A stretch of 47,283 nucleotides of DNA from an uncultured Helicobacter sp. (GCA_947177485.1 CAMWUR010000011.1:1-47283); one strand, 5' to 3'. Counted from the stretch's first letter, positions 8,325 to 17,761 are shown. Translations and numbers: made by a program. The notes: generated by a model not told the origin, from the letters alone.

Positions 8325-9644
8325 ATGCAGCCTAATGTCTATGTTGCAATGAGTGCAGACCTCATTCACCCCGGGCATATCAACATCTTGCGCGTTGCGC
8401 GCGAGACGGCAGACAAGATTGGGGCGGTTGTAGTCGTTGGGCTGCTGACGGATAGCGCGATTGCGTCCTATAAACGGCTGCCCTATATGACATTCGAGCA
8501 GCGCAAAGCGGTTGTGGAGAGCCTGCAATTTGTTGATAGGGTGATTCCGCAAGAAACATTGAGCTATGCGCCGAATATCCGTGCGCTGCTGCCGCGCTTT
8601 GTTGTGCATGGCGATGATTGGAAAAGCGGCAAACAAGCTGTTGAGCGCGAGGCGGTGATTGCGCTGCTGCGCGAGCTTGGGTGCGGCGAGCTACTCGAGG
8701 TTGCCTACACACCGGGCATTAGCAGCACGCAACTCAACGAAAACGCACGCGCACTTGGAATCGCCACCAACGCGCGCCTTAGCCTCTTGCGGCGGCTTGT
8801 GCGCGCTAAAGCGCCGATTCGCATTTGCGAGGCGCACAGCGCGATTAGCGCGCTGATTGTGCAAGAAGCTTTTTGTATGGACAACGGGCAAAAGGTTGAG
8901 TTCGATGGCTTTTGGAGCAGCTCGCTGACGGATTCGACATCACGTGGCAAGCCTGACATCGAGGCTGTCGAGCTTAGCAGTCGCTTGCAGACGATTAATG
9001 AGGTTTTCGAGGTAACGACAAAACCGCTGATTTATGACGCCGACACAGGCGGTCGGATTGAGCATTTTGGCTTTAGCGTGCGCAGCCTTGAGCGAACAGG
9101 CGTGTCGGCTGTGATTATCGAAGACAAGACAGGTCTTAAGAAAAACTCGCTGCTGGGCAACGACGTGCCGCAAACGCAAGAGAATGTCGCTGATTTTTGC
9201 GATAAGATTACGGCAGGCAAAAAGGCGCAGATTACGCAAGATTTTATGATTATCGCGCGAATCGAATCGCTGATTCTTGACAAGGGGCAAGAGGACGCGC
9301 TCAATCGCGCTTTTGCTTATCGCGATGCGGGGGCGGACGGAATCATGATTCACTCGCGCGCCAAAACTCCGCACGAGGTTTTGGAGTTTGTCGCGAGCTT
9401 TCGCGCCAAAGACAGCACAACGCCAATCGTTGTCGTCCCGACAAGTTTCAACACCATTAGCGCCAAAGAGCTTGCGAATGCGGGCGTGAATATCATCATC
9501 TATGCCAATCACCTCTTGCGTGCGAGCTTTGTCGCGATGCGCAATGTCGCCAACGGAATCCTTGCGCATGACCGAAGCAGCGAAATTGAGCCCCAATGCC
9601 TCAAGGTTGAGGAGATTTTGCGACTCATTCCGGGGACGGCGTAG
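8325..9644 (+). CDS. Bifunctional cytidylyltransferase-phosphoenolpyruvate mutase
   Basis: A 439-aa fusion. Residues 1-145 form an HxGH cytidylyltransferase (HPGH at 15-18, GISSTQL at 131-137). Residues 165-439 form a PEP mutase of the isocitrate lyase superfamily: FWSSSL near the active site, DADTGG at 238-243, and the diagnostic [10 protein letters not shown] at 266-275, which fits the PEP mutase signature EDKx5NS and differs from the isocitrate lyase catalytic motif. PEP mutase forms the C-P bond of phosphonopyruvate from PEP. The fused domain probably makes the CMP ester of the final phosphonate. ATG 8325 has a good site (AAGGAG, 8314-8319); the same frame has a stop just upstream (8304-8306), so the start is secure. 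The decarboxylase and reductase for the next steps lie 1.5 kb downstream. Similar fusions are known for Bacteroides aepX. Confidence 0.88.
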   Translation: MQPNVYVAMSADLIHPGHINILRVARETADKIGAVVVVGLLTDSAIASYKRLPYMTFEQRKAVVESLQFVDRVIPQETLSYAPNIRALLPRFVVHGDDWKSGKQAVEREAVIALLRELGCGELLEVAYTPGISSTQLNENARALGIATNARLSLLRRLVRAKAPIRICEAHSAISALIVQEAFCMDNGQKVEFDGFWSSSLTDSTSRGKPDIEAVELSSRLQTINEVFEVTTKPLIYDADTGGRIEHFGFSVRSLERTGVSAVIIEDKTGLKKNSLLGNDVPQTQENVADFCDKITAGKKAQITQDFMIIARIESLILDKGQEDALNRAFAYRDAGADGIMIHSRAKTPHEVLEFVASFRAKDSTTPIVVVPTSFNTISAKELANAGVNIIIYANHLLRASFVAMRNVANGILAHDRSSEIEPQCLKVEEILRLIPGTA

Positions 9645-9716
9645 GGTGCAAGCTTGTGGTTTTAAGATTCCGCTTAGTGTTTCTATGGACACGAGGGGAG
9701 ATTGGAGGGAATCGTT

Positions 9717-9821
9717 TTGGATAATAGAATAAAGGTTTATATTGAAGGGGGCGCTGGAATACTAAACAGCCAATTACGAGAAGCCTTTATGTCCCTAATG
9801 AAACAATTTAAAACAAAATAA
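9717..9821 (+). pseudogene. Possible DUF4276-like remnant
   Basis: A 34-codon frame, possibly from TTG 9717, contains RIKVYIEGGAGILNSQLREA and ends at TAA 9819-9821. The motif resembles the N-terminus of DUF4276 proteins (V-Y-x-E-G-G followed by LR.aF), which usually pair with an AAA ATPase in putative defence modules. Only the first strand and helix remain, and the next gene starts 13 bases later. If correct, it marks an earlier insertion or deletion event between phosphonate genes. The match is from memory and short. Confidence 0.35.
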
Positions 9822-9833
9822 GGGAACAATACC

Positions 9834-11145
9834 ATGAAAAACTTCCTTTTGCGCCTCTTTATCGCATTTCTCGACTTTTTGCATGTACGTTTCCCGCCAA
9901 AATATTGCTTTATCGTCCTCACCTCGCATGGCAATGGGCATAATGCGTTGTGGGTCTTTCTGCAAAAATGTGGTGTGCGGCTCATTCGTATCTTTATGTT
10001 GCGGAGCAATTATGCACAATTTTGTTTCGAGATTTTCAAAAACCTTTGGACATTGCCAAAGAATCAATGCATGGCTTTGAGCTTTGATTCGTGCAATTTT
10101 GAAAAAGAAAACAAAATTTATGCAAAGATTACCCAAAAGGTTCCCGCACTGCTGCTTGTGCGCGACCCAATCTCTGTCATCTGCTCGCATATTAATCTGT
10201 ATCGTTTCTGGAATCATGGCGCGATTCTTGACAAAGACGGCGTGTTGCAGCTTCCAAAAGAGCCCTATTGTTTGGGCTACGACACAGAGTGTCTGGAGAT
10301 GAAAACGACAGACAGACCCGATATACGCGCCGCACATCTCTGGGTAGCGCTTATCGATGGCGATTATACACATGTTGGCGGTTTTGATTATGTGCGCGAA
10401 AGCGATAAGCAGCGGAATCTCACGTGTATCTGCACCTACACAAGCAGTTTTGAGGCACTCAAAGAGACAATCTCTAGCCTTACAATCATCGATATGAGCG
10501 CCATTCTGCCCGAGAATGCGTTCGCAACGATGACGCGCCTTGCGCAGCAATTTGGCTTCGTGCCGCCGCGCGAGCAGAACCGCGCATTTTACGAGGCAAA
10601 ACTCTATGGTAGAGAATCCTTGCTCTACCCGCTCACACTTAATGTTGGTGCGCTTTTTGGTCGGGCTGTAAAAGCGACAAATAATGTCGCTTTTACCCAT
10701 GATGTTCGGGGGGGGGGGCAGGATTTGCTCATAATATAGCAATGCACAACGGCTCGAATATTTTGGCTTTGGCGATTCTGTGCCTTTTGATTTTGTTGCA
10801 AGCAACAGCGGAGGCGCGGCGCGTTGGTATTGCAAGGCATGCGAGGCGCAACGTTTCGCAAAGCTTGATGAGGTAAAAAGAGGCATGATTGCAGAGGCAA
10901 TGCGGCAGCTTGAGGCATGGTGTGGCTTGCAACAGCAGAATATGGCAGCTCACAAGGTGAGCGAAGACGACCTCTTCGCCTATCTTGCCGCCAACCCAGC
11001 GCTTTTTGCGCGGCTCGCAAAGGCTTTGGAATACGAAACAAGCATCGTCCGCCTTCAAGCGCCAAAGATTTTTGCGCAATGGCGATTTTATGCACAATTT
11101 TTGGCGCGTTTGCGTACAATGCCAACACACCAAAACCGAACATGA
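9834..11145 (+). pseudogene. Interrupted gene: sulfotransferase/DUF2972-like N-part and a C-part in another frame, split at a G11 tract
   Basis: The first part, 9834-10739, encodes 301 aa: an N-terminal hydrophobic helix, a VLTSHGNGHNALW loop and a VPALLLVRDPISVICSHIN segment. This recalls the PAPS-binding region of sulfotransferase-like folds and the DUF2972 family common in Helicobacter surface loci. It ends nine codons after a G11 tract. A second coding stretch in the +1 frame runs from about 10738 to TGA 11143-11145, with good composition (LEYFGFGDSVPFDFVASNSG and a helical C-terminus), but it has no convincing start. In that frame TAA 10732-10734 lies between the tract and the stretch, so tract length alone does not join the parts. 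It is either a decayed gene or a chimera formed at the tract. It sits between the PEP mutase and decarboxylase genes. Confidence 0.55.
10708..10718 (+). repeat. G11 contingency tract in the interrupted gene
   Basis: Eleven G residues after GATGTTC. With 11 the first ORF ends at 10739. A 10- or 13-G tract would end at TAA 10732-10734. A 9- or 12-G tract would run on to about 10875 in a poor-quality frame. Confidence 0.9.
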
Positions 11146-11158
11146 TAAGGAAATACCA

Positions 11159-12298
11159 ATGCTACAAACCGAGATTCTTGGCGATTTGCTGTTGCGCATG
11201 GGCTGCAAAGACTTTAGCGGTGTGCCGTGCAGCTTTCTCGCGCCGCTGTTTAATTACGCGCTCAACAATGGGCGCTTCGCAATGGCAAACAACGAGGGAG
11301 ATGCCGTGGCGCTCGCCAGCGGCATAAGCCTCGCGCATTTGCAAAGCAGTCCGCGCCGCTTTGGTGTCGTGTTGTTGCAAAACAGCGGGCTATCTAATGC
11401 ACTAAGCCCACTTACAAGCCTCAATCATACTTTTGAGATTCCCATTCTCGGCTTTGTCTCGTTGCGCGGCGAGCGCGATTCAAACGGGCACAACACAGAC
11501 GAGCCGCAGCATAACCTAATGGGCGCAATCACCGACAAGCTTCTTGCATTGTGTGAGATGGACTATGCGTTTTTGACCGAGAATTCGAGCGAGCTAGAAT
11601 CCCAGCTTGCGCATGCACAGGGTGTCTTGCGAAGCGGTAAAAGCTTCTTTTTCATCGTGCGCAAAGCCTGCCTCTCGCCCGTTGCCTTGCAGCAAGCGCC
11701 CGAGCAAGACAATGCGTTGCCCACGCGCCTCGCCGCGCTTGAGCGCATTCAGAATCTTGCACAAAATCGCGCGGTTGTGTTCGCCACAACGGGCAAGACG
11801 GGGCGCGAGCTCTACGAGCTTGGCGATTTGCCCAATCAGCTTTATATGGTTGGCTCGATGGGCTGTGTGGGCACGTTTGGTGTTGGAATCGCGCATGGAA
11901 CGTGCCGCAAAGTCATCGCGATTGATGGCGATGGCGCGGCGCTTATGCGGCTTGGCGCGTTCGCAATGAACGCACAGATTGCGCGCGAGGCAAACGCAGG
12001 CAACTTCTGCCATGTCTTGCTCGACAACCAAAGCCACGACAGCACGGGCGGGCAACAAAGCCTCTCGCCTTTTGTCGATTTCGCCGCTGTGGCGCGGGCT
12101 TGCGGCTATGCGCACGCAAAACTTTGCGCAAGTCTCGAAGAGCTCGAACATGAGCTCGAAACATTCCTCGCCCAAAGCGCGGGCGGGGCGGTGTTTTTGG
12201 CGCTGCGAATCCAAAGAGGGAGCAAGAAGGATTTGTCGCGTCCAAAAATCGCTCCGCGCGAGGTCGCGCAACGTCTTTTTGGATTCTTGGAGCGCTGA
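11159..12298 (+). CDS. ppd: Phosphonopyruvate decarboxylase
   Basis: A 379-aa thiamin-diphosphate enzyme, the usual Ppd length. NEGDAV near residue 45 supplies the Glu that contacts the TPP pyrimidine. The C-terminal half carries the TPP-magnesium motif: IAIDGDGAALMRLGA, followed about 26 residues later by NQSHDSTGGQ, a combination typical of Ppd and related sulfopyruvate decarboxylases. It converts phosphonopyruvate irreversibly to phosphonoacetaldehyde, pulling the unfavourable PEP mutase equilibrium forward. The start is ATG 11159 after GATAAGGAAATACCA; a longer frame upstream has poor composition and overlaps the preceding gene. Its stop overlaps the ATG of the alcohol dehydrogenase (TGATG), so the two are translationally coupled. 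Confidence 0.88.
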   Translation: MLQTEILGDLLLRMGCKDFSGVPCSFLAPLFNYALNNGRFAMANNEGDAVALASGISLAHLQSSPRRFGVVLLQNSGLSNALSPLTSLNHTFEIPILGFVSLRGERDSNGHNTDEPQHNLMGAITDKLLALCEMDYAFLTENSSELESQLAHAQGVLRSGKSFFFIVRKACLSPVALQQAPEQDNALPTRLAALERIQNLAQNRAVVFATTGKTGRELYELGDLPNQLYMVGSMGCVGTFGVGIAHGTCRKVIAIDGDGAALMRLGAFAMNAQIAREANAGNFCHVLLDNQSHDSTGGQQSLSPFVDFAAVARACGYAHAKLCASLEELEHELETFLAQSAGGAVFLALRIQRGSKKDLSRPKIAPREVAQRLFGFLER

Positions 12299-13341
12299 TG
12301 TTTGCCTACCATAACCCCGTGCGAATCGTGTTTGACACGACATTCGAATCCGCGCTTTCTTCGCTTGCGCCTGAAGGCGAGATTCTGCTTATTGTCTCTG
12401 CGAGCCTCGCGCGGCGCGGGATTGTTGAGCGCGTGCGTGCGCATGCAAACATCATGCAAGTCGTGGATTTTGTTGTGCCCAATCCCGAGCTAGACGCGCT
12501 GCAAAACCTCAAAGCTTCGCTTGGGCAATACCGCGCGATTCTTGCCATTGGCGGTGGGAGCGTGATAGACACCGCAAAATTTCTGTCCGTGCGCGGCGAT
12601 GTTGCGGTGCAAAACGATTCACTAGAGATTCGGAATCTCGCGGGCAGCGCGCCCATTTTTGCGTTTCCCTCAACGGCGGGCAGCGGCTCGGAGCTCACGC
12701 CGTGGGCGACAATCTGGGACAAGGCGTGCGGGCGCAAATATTCGTTGCACGATTCCTGCCTGTTCCCGCACACGGCGTTCTATGTCCCCGAGCTCACATT
12801 GAGCCTGCCGCTTTTGCCAAGCGTGCATAGCGCGCTCGATAGCCTAAGCCACGCGTTTGAATCGGTCTGGAACAAAAACGCAAACCCGATTGCGACAATG
12901 CATGCGCTCGAGTCGATTCGCCTCACACTCGAGAATCTCCCGATTCTCGCGCAGAATCTGCACGACATACACGCACGTACAATGCAAATGCGCGCAAGTA
13001 TGCACGCAGCGCTTGCATTTTGCAGCACACAAACGGCGCTTGCGCATGCCATTAGCTACCCGCTCACAATGCATCTTGGCTTGCCACATGGGCTTGCGTG
13101 CAGCTTCACCTTGCCCCTGCTTTTGCGGCATTGCGAAGAATCGGCACGGCAATTGCTTGCACCTTTTCAGTCGCGCCTCGAGCGGCTTTTTGAGACATTG
13201 CACATCGCGACCAATCCGAGTGATTATGGAATCACAAAAGATTTCGCAGATGCCATTTTTCAGAATCTCAATGCGCGTGCGCAAAATGCGCGGCTCGATG
13301 TCGGCGCTGTTTATCATGAGTTTATCAGTTTTTGCAAGTAA
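12298..13341 (+). CDS. Iron-containing alcohol dehydrogenase, probable phosphonoacetaldehyde reductase
   Basis: A 347-aa group III alcohol dehydrogenase. The NAD(P)-binding GGGSVIDTAK is in the N-terminal domain, followed by PSTAGSGSELTPWA. Metal ligands are visible in ALDSLSHAFE (Asp and His), AHAISYPL (His) and GLPHGLACSF (His). Within phosphonate clusters this family includes PhpC-like enzymes that reduce phosphonoacetaldehyde to 2-hydroxyethylphosphonate. No aminotransferase that would make 2-aminoethylphosphonate is seen in the window, so hydroxyethylphosphonate is the predicted product. ATG 12298 overlaps the ppd stop. Substrate assignment is from context; the fold and metal site are directly visible. 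Confidence 0.82.
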   Translation: MFAYHNPVRIVFDTTFESALSSLAPEGEILLIVSASLARRGIVERVRAHANIMQVVDFVVPNPELDALQNLKASLGQYRAILAIGGGSVIDTAKFLSVRGDVAVQNDSLEIRNLAGSAPIFAFPSTAGSGSELTPWATIWDKACGRKYSLHDSCLFPHTAFYVPELTLSLPLLPSVHSALDSLSHAFESVWNKNANPIATMHALESIRLTLENLPILAQNLHDIHARTMQMRASMHAALAFCSTQTALAHAISYPLTMHLGLPHGLACSFTLPLLLRHCEESARQLLAPFQSRLERLFETLHIATNPSDYGITKDFADAIFQNLNARAQNARLDVGAVYHEFISFCK

Positions 13342-13389
13342 GCTTTTATTGTTCTGTTAACCAGAATCGAGCAAGTTATTAGCAAAAAT

Positions 13390-13395
13390 TATGAT
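13390..13395 (+). promoter_or_regulatory. -10-like box for the chemoreceptor gene
   Basis: TATGAT (within ATTATGATAGAAT) lies 27 bases before ATG 13422, and an AAAGGAGAG ribosome site follows. No sigma-28-type consensus is obvious. Confidence 0.45.
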
Positions 13396-13421
13396 AGAAT
13401 TTCGTTTTTGAAAGGAGAGCC

Positions 13422-15503
13422 ATGCAATTTATTTCCGGGTTAAAGATTGGTACAAAGGTGATTTTAGCCATTGTCGCTGCTGTGTTTATTTGTTTAACAG
13501 TGATGGTGATTTACATCAACATGTATTCATCGAATCTGCTGCGCGCTGAGGCAGAGAAATTGCTATATAATGCTGCAAAGCGCTCGGCAAACTTGTCGCA
13601 GGGTTATATTAATGAAAGTTACGCGTCTCTTGGCACAAGCCACTCTGATATCCAAGACCTCCTTAATAGAGATATGATTGACCAAAGAATCTTTGAGGAC
13701 AATGTCAAGAACATGGTCGACTCCAATCGTTGGTCATTGTTTGGGTATCTCTATCTCAAAAATACGCCCGCGTTGAATCCAAAGAGTGCATTTGGACAGG
13801 ATTTGCTCATCACCGTTGTTGACCGTACTCCCGATAAAGCAGGGGGGGTAGAACTCATAGAGGCTGATGAGGATGTTTTCACATTGAAGGGTTTTCAAGC
13901 AGCCTTGCAAACGGGCAAAGTCGCTGTGGGAACGCCGCGCATGCTCCATATCGACAATCGCAATCTCTATGTCGTTTCGATTCAGATGCCCCTTGTTGGC
14001 AAACGTGGCGAAGTCATTGGTGTGATTGGGCTGTTATTTGATATGGAGCTCATTTCGAGTGCGATTACAGACCCACGACTCTCTGTTTTTGAGAGCGATT
14101 ATCGTGTCATATCTGATTCAAATGGGCAGGTACTCATTCACCCCAACAAGGAGTTCCAGACAAAGAATCTGAACGACATCAATCCCGGTCCATCAACCAT
14201 GCAGCTCATCAATGACATCAAAAACAAAAAAGACGCAGTTGTGGAATATCAAAACTCAAATGGAGACGTAAGCTATACGGCAATTGCGATTTTTGAGATT
14301 TGGAATGATATTGATGTGTATTGGGCAATGCTTATCAGCGCCCCAGAGTCGTCCGTTTATGCTCCAGTCTTTGATTTACAGCTCATACTCATTTTTGCCT
14401 CGATAATTTTTATTCTTGTTGTGGTTGCTGTGGTGTATTTTGTTGTGCGCACGAATATCACAAACCGCGTGCATACAGTGCAAGAAGTGCTGTTTGCATT
14501 CTTTAGATTCCTCAATCATGAAACAAACACCTTGCCTGCTCTTGTTGTTCCAAAAGCACGTGATGAGATAGGCTCGATGGCAATGGCTATCAATGAAAAT
14601 ATCGAAAAAACGCATAAAAATCTCGAGAAAGACGCCGTTGCGATTGCGCAAAGCGCACAAACGGCGCAGATGATTGAAAAGGGCGACATCACGGCGCGCA
14701 TTGTCGAAACGCCCGCCAGCCCACAGCTCGCCGAGCTCAAAGACGTGCTTAACCACATGCTTGATGTATTGCAAGAAGGCATTGGGAGCGATACCAATGA
14801 GATTACACGTGTATTTGATTCTTATACCAAGCTTGATTTCACCACCGAAGTGCAAAACGCCAAGGGGCGCGTTGAAATCGTTACCAACACTTTGGGCGAA
14901 GAGATTCGCAAAATGTTGCAGGCAAGTGCCGATTTTGCAAAAGATTTGCAAACCTCGAGCAACGACCTCGAACAAACCGTGCAGCGCCTTGTAGAAGGGA
15001 GCAACACCCAAGCGAGCAACCTCGAACAAACCGCAAGCGCGATTGAAGAGATTACAAGCTCGATGCAGAATGTCTCCGCACGTACAAGCGAGGTGATTAC
15101 ACAAAGCGAAGAGATTAAAAACGTCATTAGTATTATCCGCGACATTGCCGACCAAACAAATCTCCTCGCACTCAATGCTGCGATTGAAGCAGCACGTGCA
15201 GGTGAACATGGACGTGGATTTGCCGTTGTGGCTGATGAAGTGCGCAAGCTCGCTGAACGTACGACAAAGAGCCTAAGCGAGATTGAGGCGAACACAAACA
15301 CGTTGATTCAAGGAATCAACGATATGGCAGATTCGATTAAAGAACAAGCGCAGGGAATTGCGCAAGTCAATGAGGCTGTGGGGCAGCTGGAGAATATTAC
15401 GCAAGAAAATCTCAATATCGCTAATCATTCATCAGAGATTAGCACGAATGTGGAGCAGATTGCAGGGAAGATTATGACAGATGTCGAGCGCAAGAAGTTT
15501 TGA
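13422..15503 (+). CDS. Methyl-accepting chemotaxis protein
   Basis: A 693-aa transmembrane chemoreceptor. TM1 spans about residues 10-32. A periplasmic ligand-binding region of about 280 residues, probably double-Cache (contains [19 protein letters not shown]), follows. TM2 spans about 318-342, then a HAMP-like segment, and the cytoplasmic signalling hairpin carries the conserved tip [20 protein letters not shown]. No C-terminal pentapeptide for CheR/CheB tethering is seen. A run of seven G (13842-13848) lies inside the sensor region and is in frame. The ligand is unknown. The stop TGA 15501-15503 overlaps the next gene's ATG, so the CysD-like gene is probably co-translated. Confidence 0.9.
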   Translation: MQFISGLKIGTKVILAIVAAVFICLTVMVIYINMYSSNLLRAEAEKLLYNAAKRSANLSQGYINESYASLGTSHSDIQDLLNRDMIDQRIFEDNVKNMVDSNRWSLFGYLYLKNTPALNPKSAFGQDLLITVVDRTPDKAGGVELIEADEDVFTLKGFQAALQTGKVAVGTPRMLHIDNRNLYVVSIQMPLVGKRGEVIGVIGLLFDMELISSAITDPRLSVFESDYRVISDSNGQVLIHPNKEFQTKNLNDINPGPSTMQLINDIKNKKDAVVEYQNSNGDVSYTAIAIFEIWNDIDVYWAMLISAPESSVYAPVFDLQLILIFASIIFILVVVAVVYFVVRTNITNRVHTVQEVLFAFFRFLNHETNTLPALVVPKARDEIGSMAMAINENIEKTHKNLEKDAVAIAQSAQTAQMIEKGDITARIVETPASPQLAELKDVLNHMLDVLQEGIGSDTNEITRVFDSYTKLDFTTEVQNAKGRVEIVTNTLGEEIRKMLQASADFAKDLQTSSNDLEQTVQRLVEGSNTQASNLEQTASAIEEITSSMQNVSARTSEVITQSEEIKNVISIIRDIADQTNLLALNAAIEAARAGEHGRGFAVVADEVRKLAERTTKSLSEIEANTNTLIQGINDMADSIKEQAQGIAQVNEAVGQLENITQENLNIANHSSEISTNVEQIAGKIMTDVERKKF

Positions 15504-16384
15504 TGGATAAACTACAAACCCTAGAATATCAAAGCATTTTCATCTTGCGTGAAGCCTATCGTTCGTTTAAGAATCTCGCAATGCTTTGGAGCATTGGCAA
15601 GGATTCGACAGTGTTATTGTGGCTTGCCAAAAAGGCGTTTTTGGGGCATGTTCCGTTTGAGTTGTTGCATATCGATACGGCATACAAAGTCCCCGAGATG
15701 ATTGCCTATCGCGACCAAATCGCGCGGGAGCTCAAGCTGCGCCTTGTTGTGGGGCAGAACAAAGCCGCCTTGGAGGCAAAGCAAACCTTTCCTGATGGCA
15801 ATGTCGACCGTATCGCTTGTTGCAAAAACCTCAAGGCGATTCCGCTCAATCATACGCTCGATGGCACGTGGGAAAGACGTGTGTATGACCCACAGAGCGA
15901 TAGCTGGAGGGTGCTGCCCAAAGCCGAGCCCTATCATGCCGTGATTGTTGGTGTGCGGAGCGATGAAGAAGGCAGCCGAAGCAAAGAGCGCGTGTTTTCG
16001 GCGCGCGATTGTCGCAATGAATGGGACGCATCGGCGCAGCCACCCGAGCTGTGGAATCTCTATAAAACCGAGTTCGCGCCCGGCACGCATGTGCGCGTGC
16101 ATCCTCTGCTCGAATGGACCGAGCTCAATATTTGGGAATATATCGAGCGTGAGAAAATCCCCATTATCCCGATTTATTTTGACCAAGGGCAGGGCACGCG
16201 CTATCGCTCGCTAGGCTGCTATCCTTGCACAGCGCCTGTGCAATCGAGCGCAAAAAATCCCGCCGAGATTATCCATGAGCTCACAAGCGGCAAGTTCAAA
16301 GATATTGCCGAGCGAAGCGGCAGAGCGCAAGACAAAGAGGGCGGTGGTACGCTCGAGGCATTGCGCAAAGAAGGCTATATGTAG
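15503..16384 (+). CDS. CysD-like sulfate adenylyltransferase subunit 2 family protein (no CysN partner here)
   Basis: A 293-aa member of the adenosine-phosphosulfate PP-loop family. The N-terminus [19 protein letters not shown], the PP-loop variant [31 protein letters not shown], and a C-terminal [12 protein letters not shown] are all CysD-like. Length is close to CysD (about 300). True ATP sulfurylase needs the GTPase CysN, which is not next to it and not in the window. It may therefore act with a distant CysN or have another adenylating or thiolating role. ATG 15503 overlaps the chemoreceptor stop; TTG 15500 is an alternative. Confidence 0.8.
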   Translation: MDKLQTLEYQSIFILREAYRSFKNLAMLWSIGKDSTVLLWLAKKAFLGHVPFELLHIDTAYKVPEMIAYRDQIARELKLRLVVGQNKAALEAKQTFPDGNVDRIACCKNLKAIPLNHTLDGTWERRVYDPQSDSWRVLPKAEPYHAVIVGVRSDEEGSRSKERVFSARDCRNEWDASAQPPELWNLYKTEFAPGTHVRVHPLLEWTELNIWEYIEREKIPIIPIYFDQGQGTRYRSLGCYPCTAPVQSSAKNPAEIIHELTSGKFKDIAERSGRAQDKEGGGTLEALRKEGYM

Positions 16385-16401
16385 GGCAAAATGAGGAAAC
16401 A

Positions 16402-17754
16402 ATGCATTGGATTCCAATAGTTGCGGGCATTGCGCTAGCCGTTGTTCATTATCTTGCTTATCGCTTGTGGTTGCGCGATTGGATTGGCAATCGCCCCACA
16501 TTGCTATGGATTGTGCGCGTGTGGCTTGTGCTCAATCTCGCTGTGTCGTTGTGCTTTCCGATTGTGCGCAGCAAAACAGATTTGCCCGAGTGGCTTTATT
16601 GCCTGCTCGCTTTTCCCGTTGGAATCGGCTTTGTGCTTGCGCTTTCGCTCGCGGTTGTAGCGGTTTTGTATACATGCCTTTGCACATATCTCTATGCTTT
16701 GCAATGGCGCACAAGGCGCACACAAGGCGCAGAAAAACCAAAAGTTTCTAAAGCAGGCGCAACAAAAGTAGCGGCAAAAGATGTAGCAGAATCTGCAATC
16801 CCCGAAACACCCACCGAAAAGCCCGCGGCAGATTCTAAGCCAAAGGCAGAATCCAAAATAGCACCCACGACAGATAAACCCAAGAAACCCGCGCCCAAAG
16901 CCGCAAATGTCGATACAGAATCTGCCTTGCAGGCGCGCCGTGCGAGCTTTGCAAAGCTCGCAGCACTCGGTGGCGGAATCTTTTTTGCGGGATACAGCAG
17001 CGCGGCAGTTGTTACAGCGATGTTGCGTCCCAAGCTCGTTTCGTTTCCGCTCTCTATCGGGCTTGGGCTGTGTGTGCCGTGGCGCATTGTGCAATTGAGC
17101 GATTTGCATGTCGGCGGGCTCATCAATTACGACTATGTGCAATGGGTTGTGCAAGAAACCAATGCGCTAAAACCCGATATTATCGTGCTCACGGGCGATA
17201 TTTTGGACGCGCCGTTACCCAAAATCGCTGATTGTCTCACCGAGCTTGCTAAACTCAACGCGCGGCTTGGCAAGTTTTTTGTGCTTGGCAACCATGAATA
17301 TTTTTATAATGTCGAGGATTCCTTGCAGGCTTTGCGCAACATCGGCATTCGCCCGCTGCTTAATGAATCTGTGCAACTTAGCTCGACCTTGCAGATTGTT
17401 GGCGTGGGCGACCTCTTTGGGCGCGTGCGCGGAGTCTATGCCCCAGATTTAGATGCGGCTTATGCAAATGCGCGCCGCGACTTGCCCACCATCTTGCTCA
17501 TGCACCAGCCCAAATTTGTCGCCGAGGTGCGCGCAAGCGCTCGCCGTGCTGATTTGATTCTCTGTGGGCACACGCATGGCGGGCAGATGGCGCCCTTTTC
17601 ACTTGTTGTGATGGCGCAGCAGGGTGGCTATCTAAGCGGGCTCTATCGCGTGAGCGAACACACACGTATGTATGTCAGTAGTGGCACGGGCTATTGGGGA
17701 CCGCCGATGCGGCTTGGCACGCGTACAGAGATTACGATGATAGAAGTTTGCTAA
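16402..17754 (+). CDS. Membrane-anchored metallophosphoesterase
   Basis: A 450-aa protein. The first 100 residues contain about three hydrophobic helices. Residues 112-172 form a Lys/Pro/Ala-rich low-complexity linker, a further hydrophobic stretch lies near residue 192, and the catalytic domain starts about residue 225. Calcineurin-like motifs are complete: VQLSDLHVGG, LTGDILDAP, VLGNHEYFY, and CGHTHGGQMAP near the C-terminus. The family (YkuE-like) acts on the membrane side and includes enzymes cleaving lipid-linked or UDP-sugar phosphoesters; the substrate here is unknown. It lies 17 bases after the CysD-like gene. Confidence 0.82.
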   Translation: MHWIPIVAGIALAVVHYLAYRLWLRDWIGNRPTLLWIVRVWLVLNLAVSLCFPIVRSKTDLPEWLYCLLAFPVGIGFVLALSLAVVAVLYTCLCTYLYALQWRTRRTQGAEKPKVSKAGATKVAAKDVAESAIPETPTEKPAADSKPKAESKIAPTTDKPKKPAPKAANVDTESALQARRASFAKLAALGGGIFFAGYSSAAVVTAMLRPKLVSFPLSIGLGLCVPWRIVQLSDLHVGGLINYDYVQWVVQETNALKPDIIVLTGDILDAPLPKIADCLTELAKLNARLGKFFVLGNHEYFYNVEDSLQALRNIGIRPLLNESVQLSSTLQIVGVGDLFGRVRGVYAPDLDAAYANARRDLPTILLMHQPKFVAEVRASARRADLILCGHTHGGQMAPFSLVVMAQQGGYLSGLYRVSEHTRMYVSSGTGYWGPPMRLGTRTEITMIEVC

Positions 17755-17761
17755 GTTTGGC

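Noticed and set aside
8325-9644. Isocitrate lyase or methylisocitrate lyase
   Set aside because: The loop reads [10 protein letters not shown], the PEP mutase signature, not the KKCGH-type lyase motif, and the neighbours are phosphonate genes.
9795-10886. 363-aa ORF on the minus strand
   Set aside because: Antisense shadow of the split gene at 9834; Cys/His/Arg-rich composition, no motifs, no ribosome site.
14376-15209. 277-aa minus-strand ORF inside the chemoreceptor gene
   Set aside because: Antisense to the conserved signalling domain; composition follows reversed coding bias.
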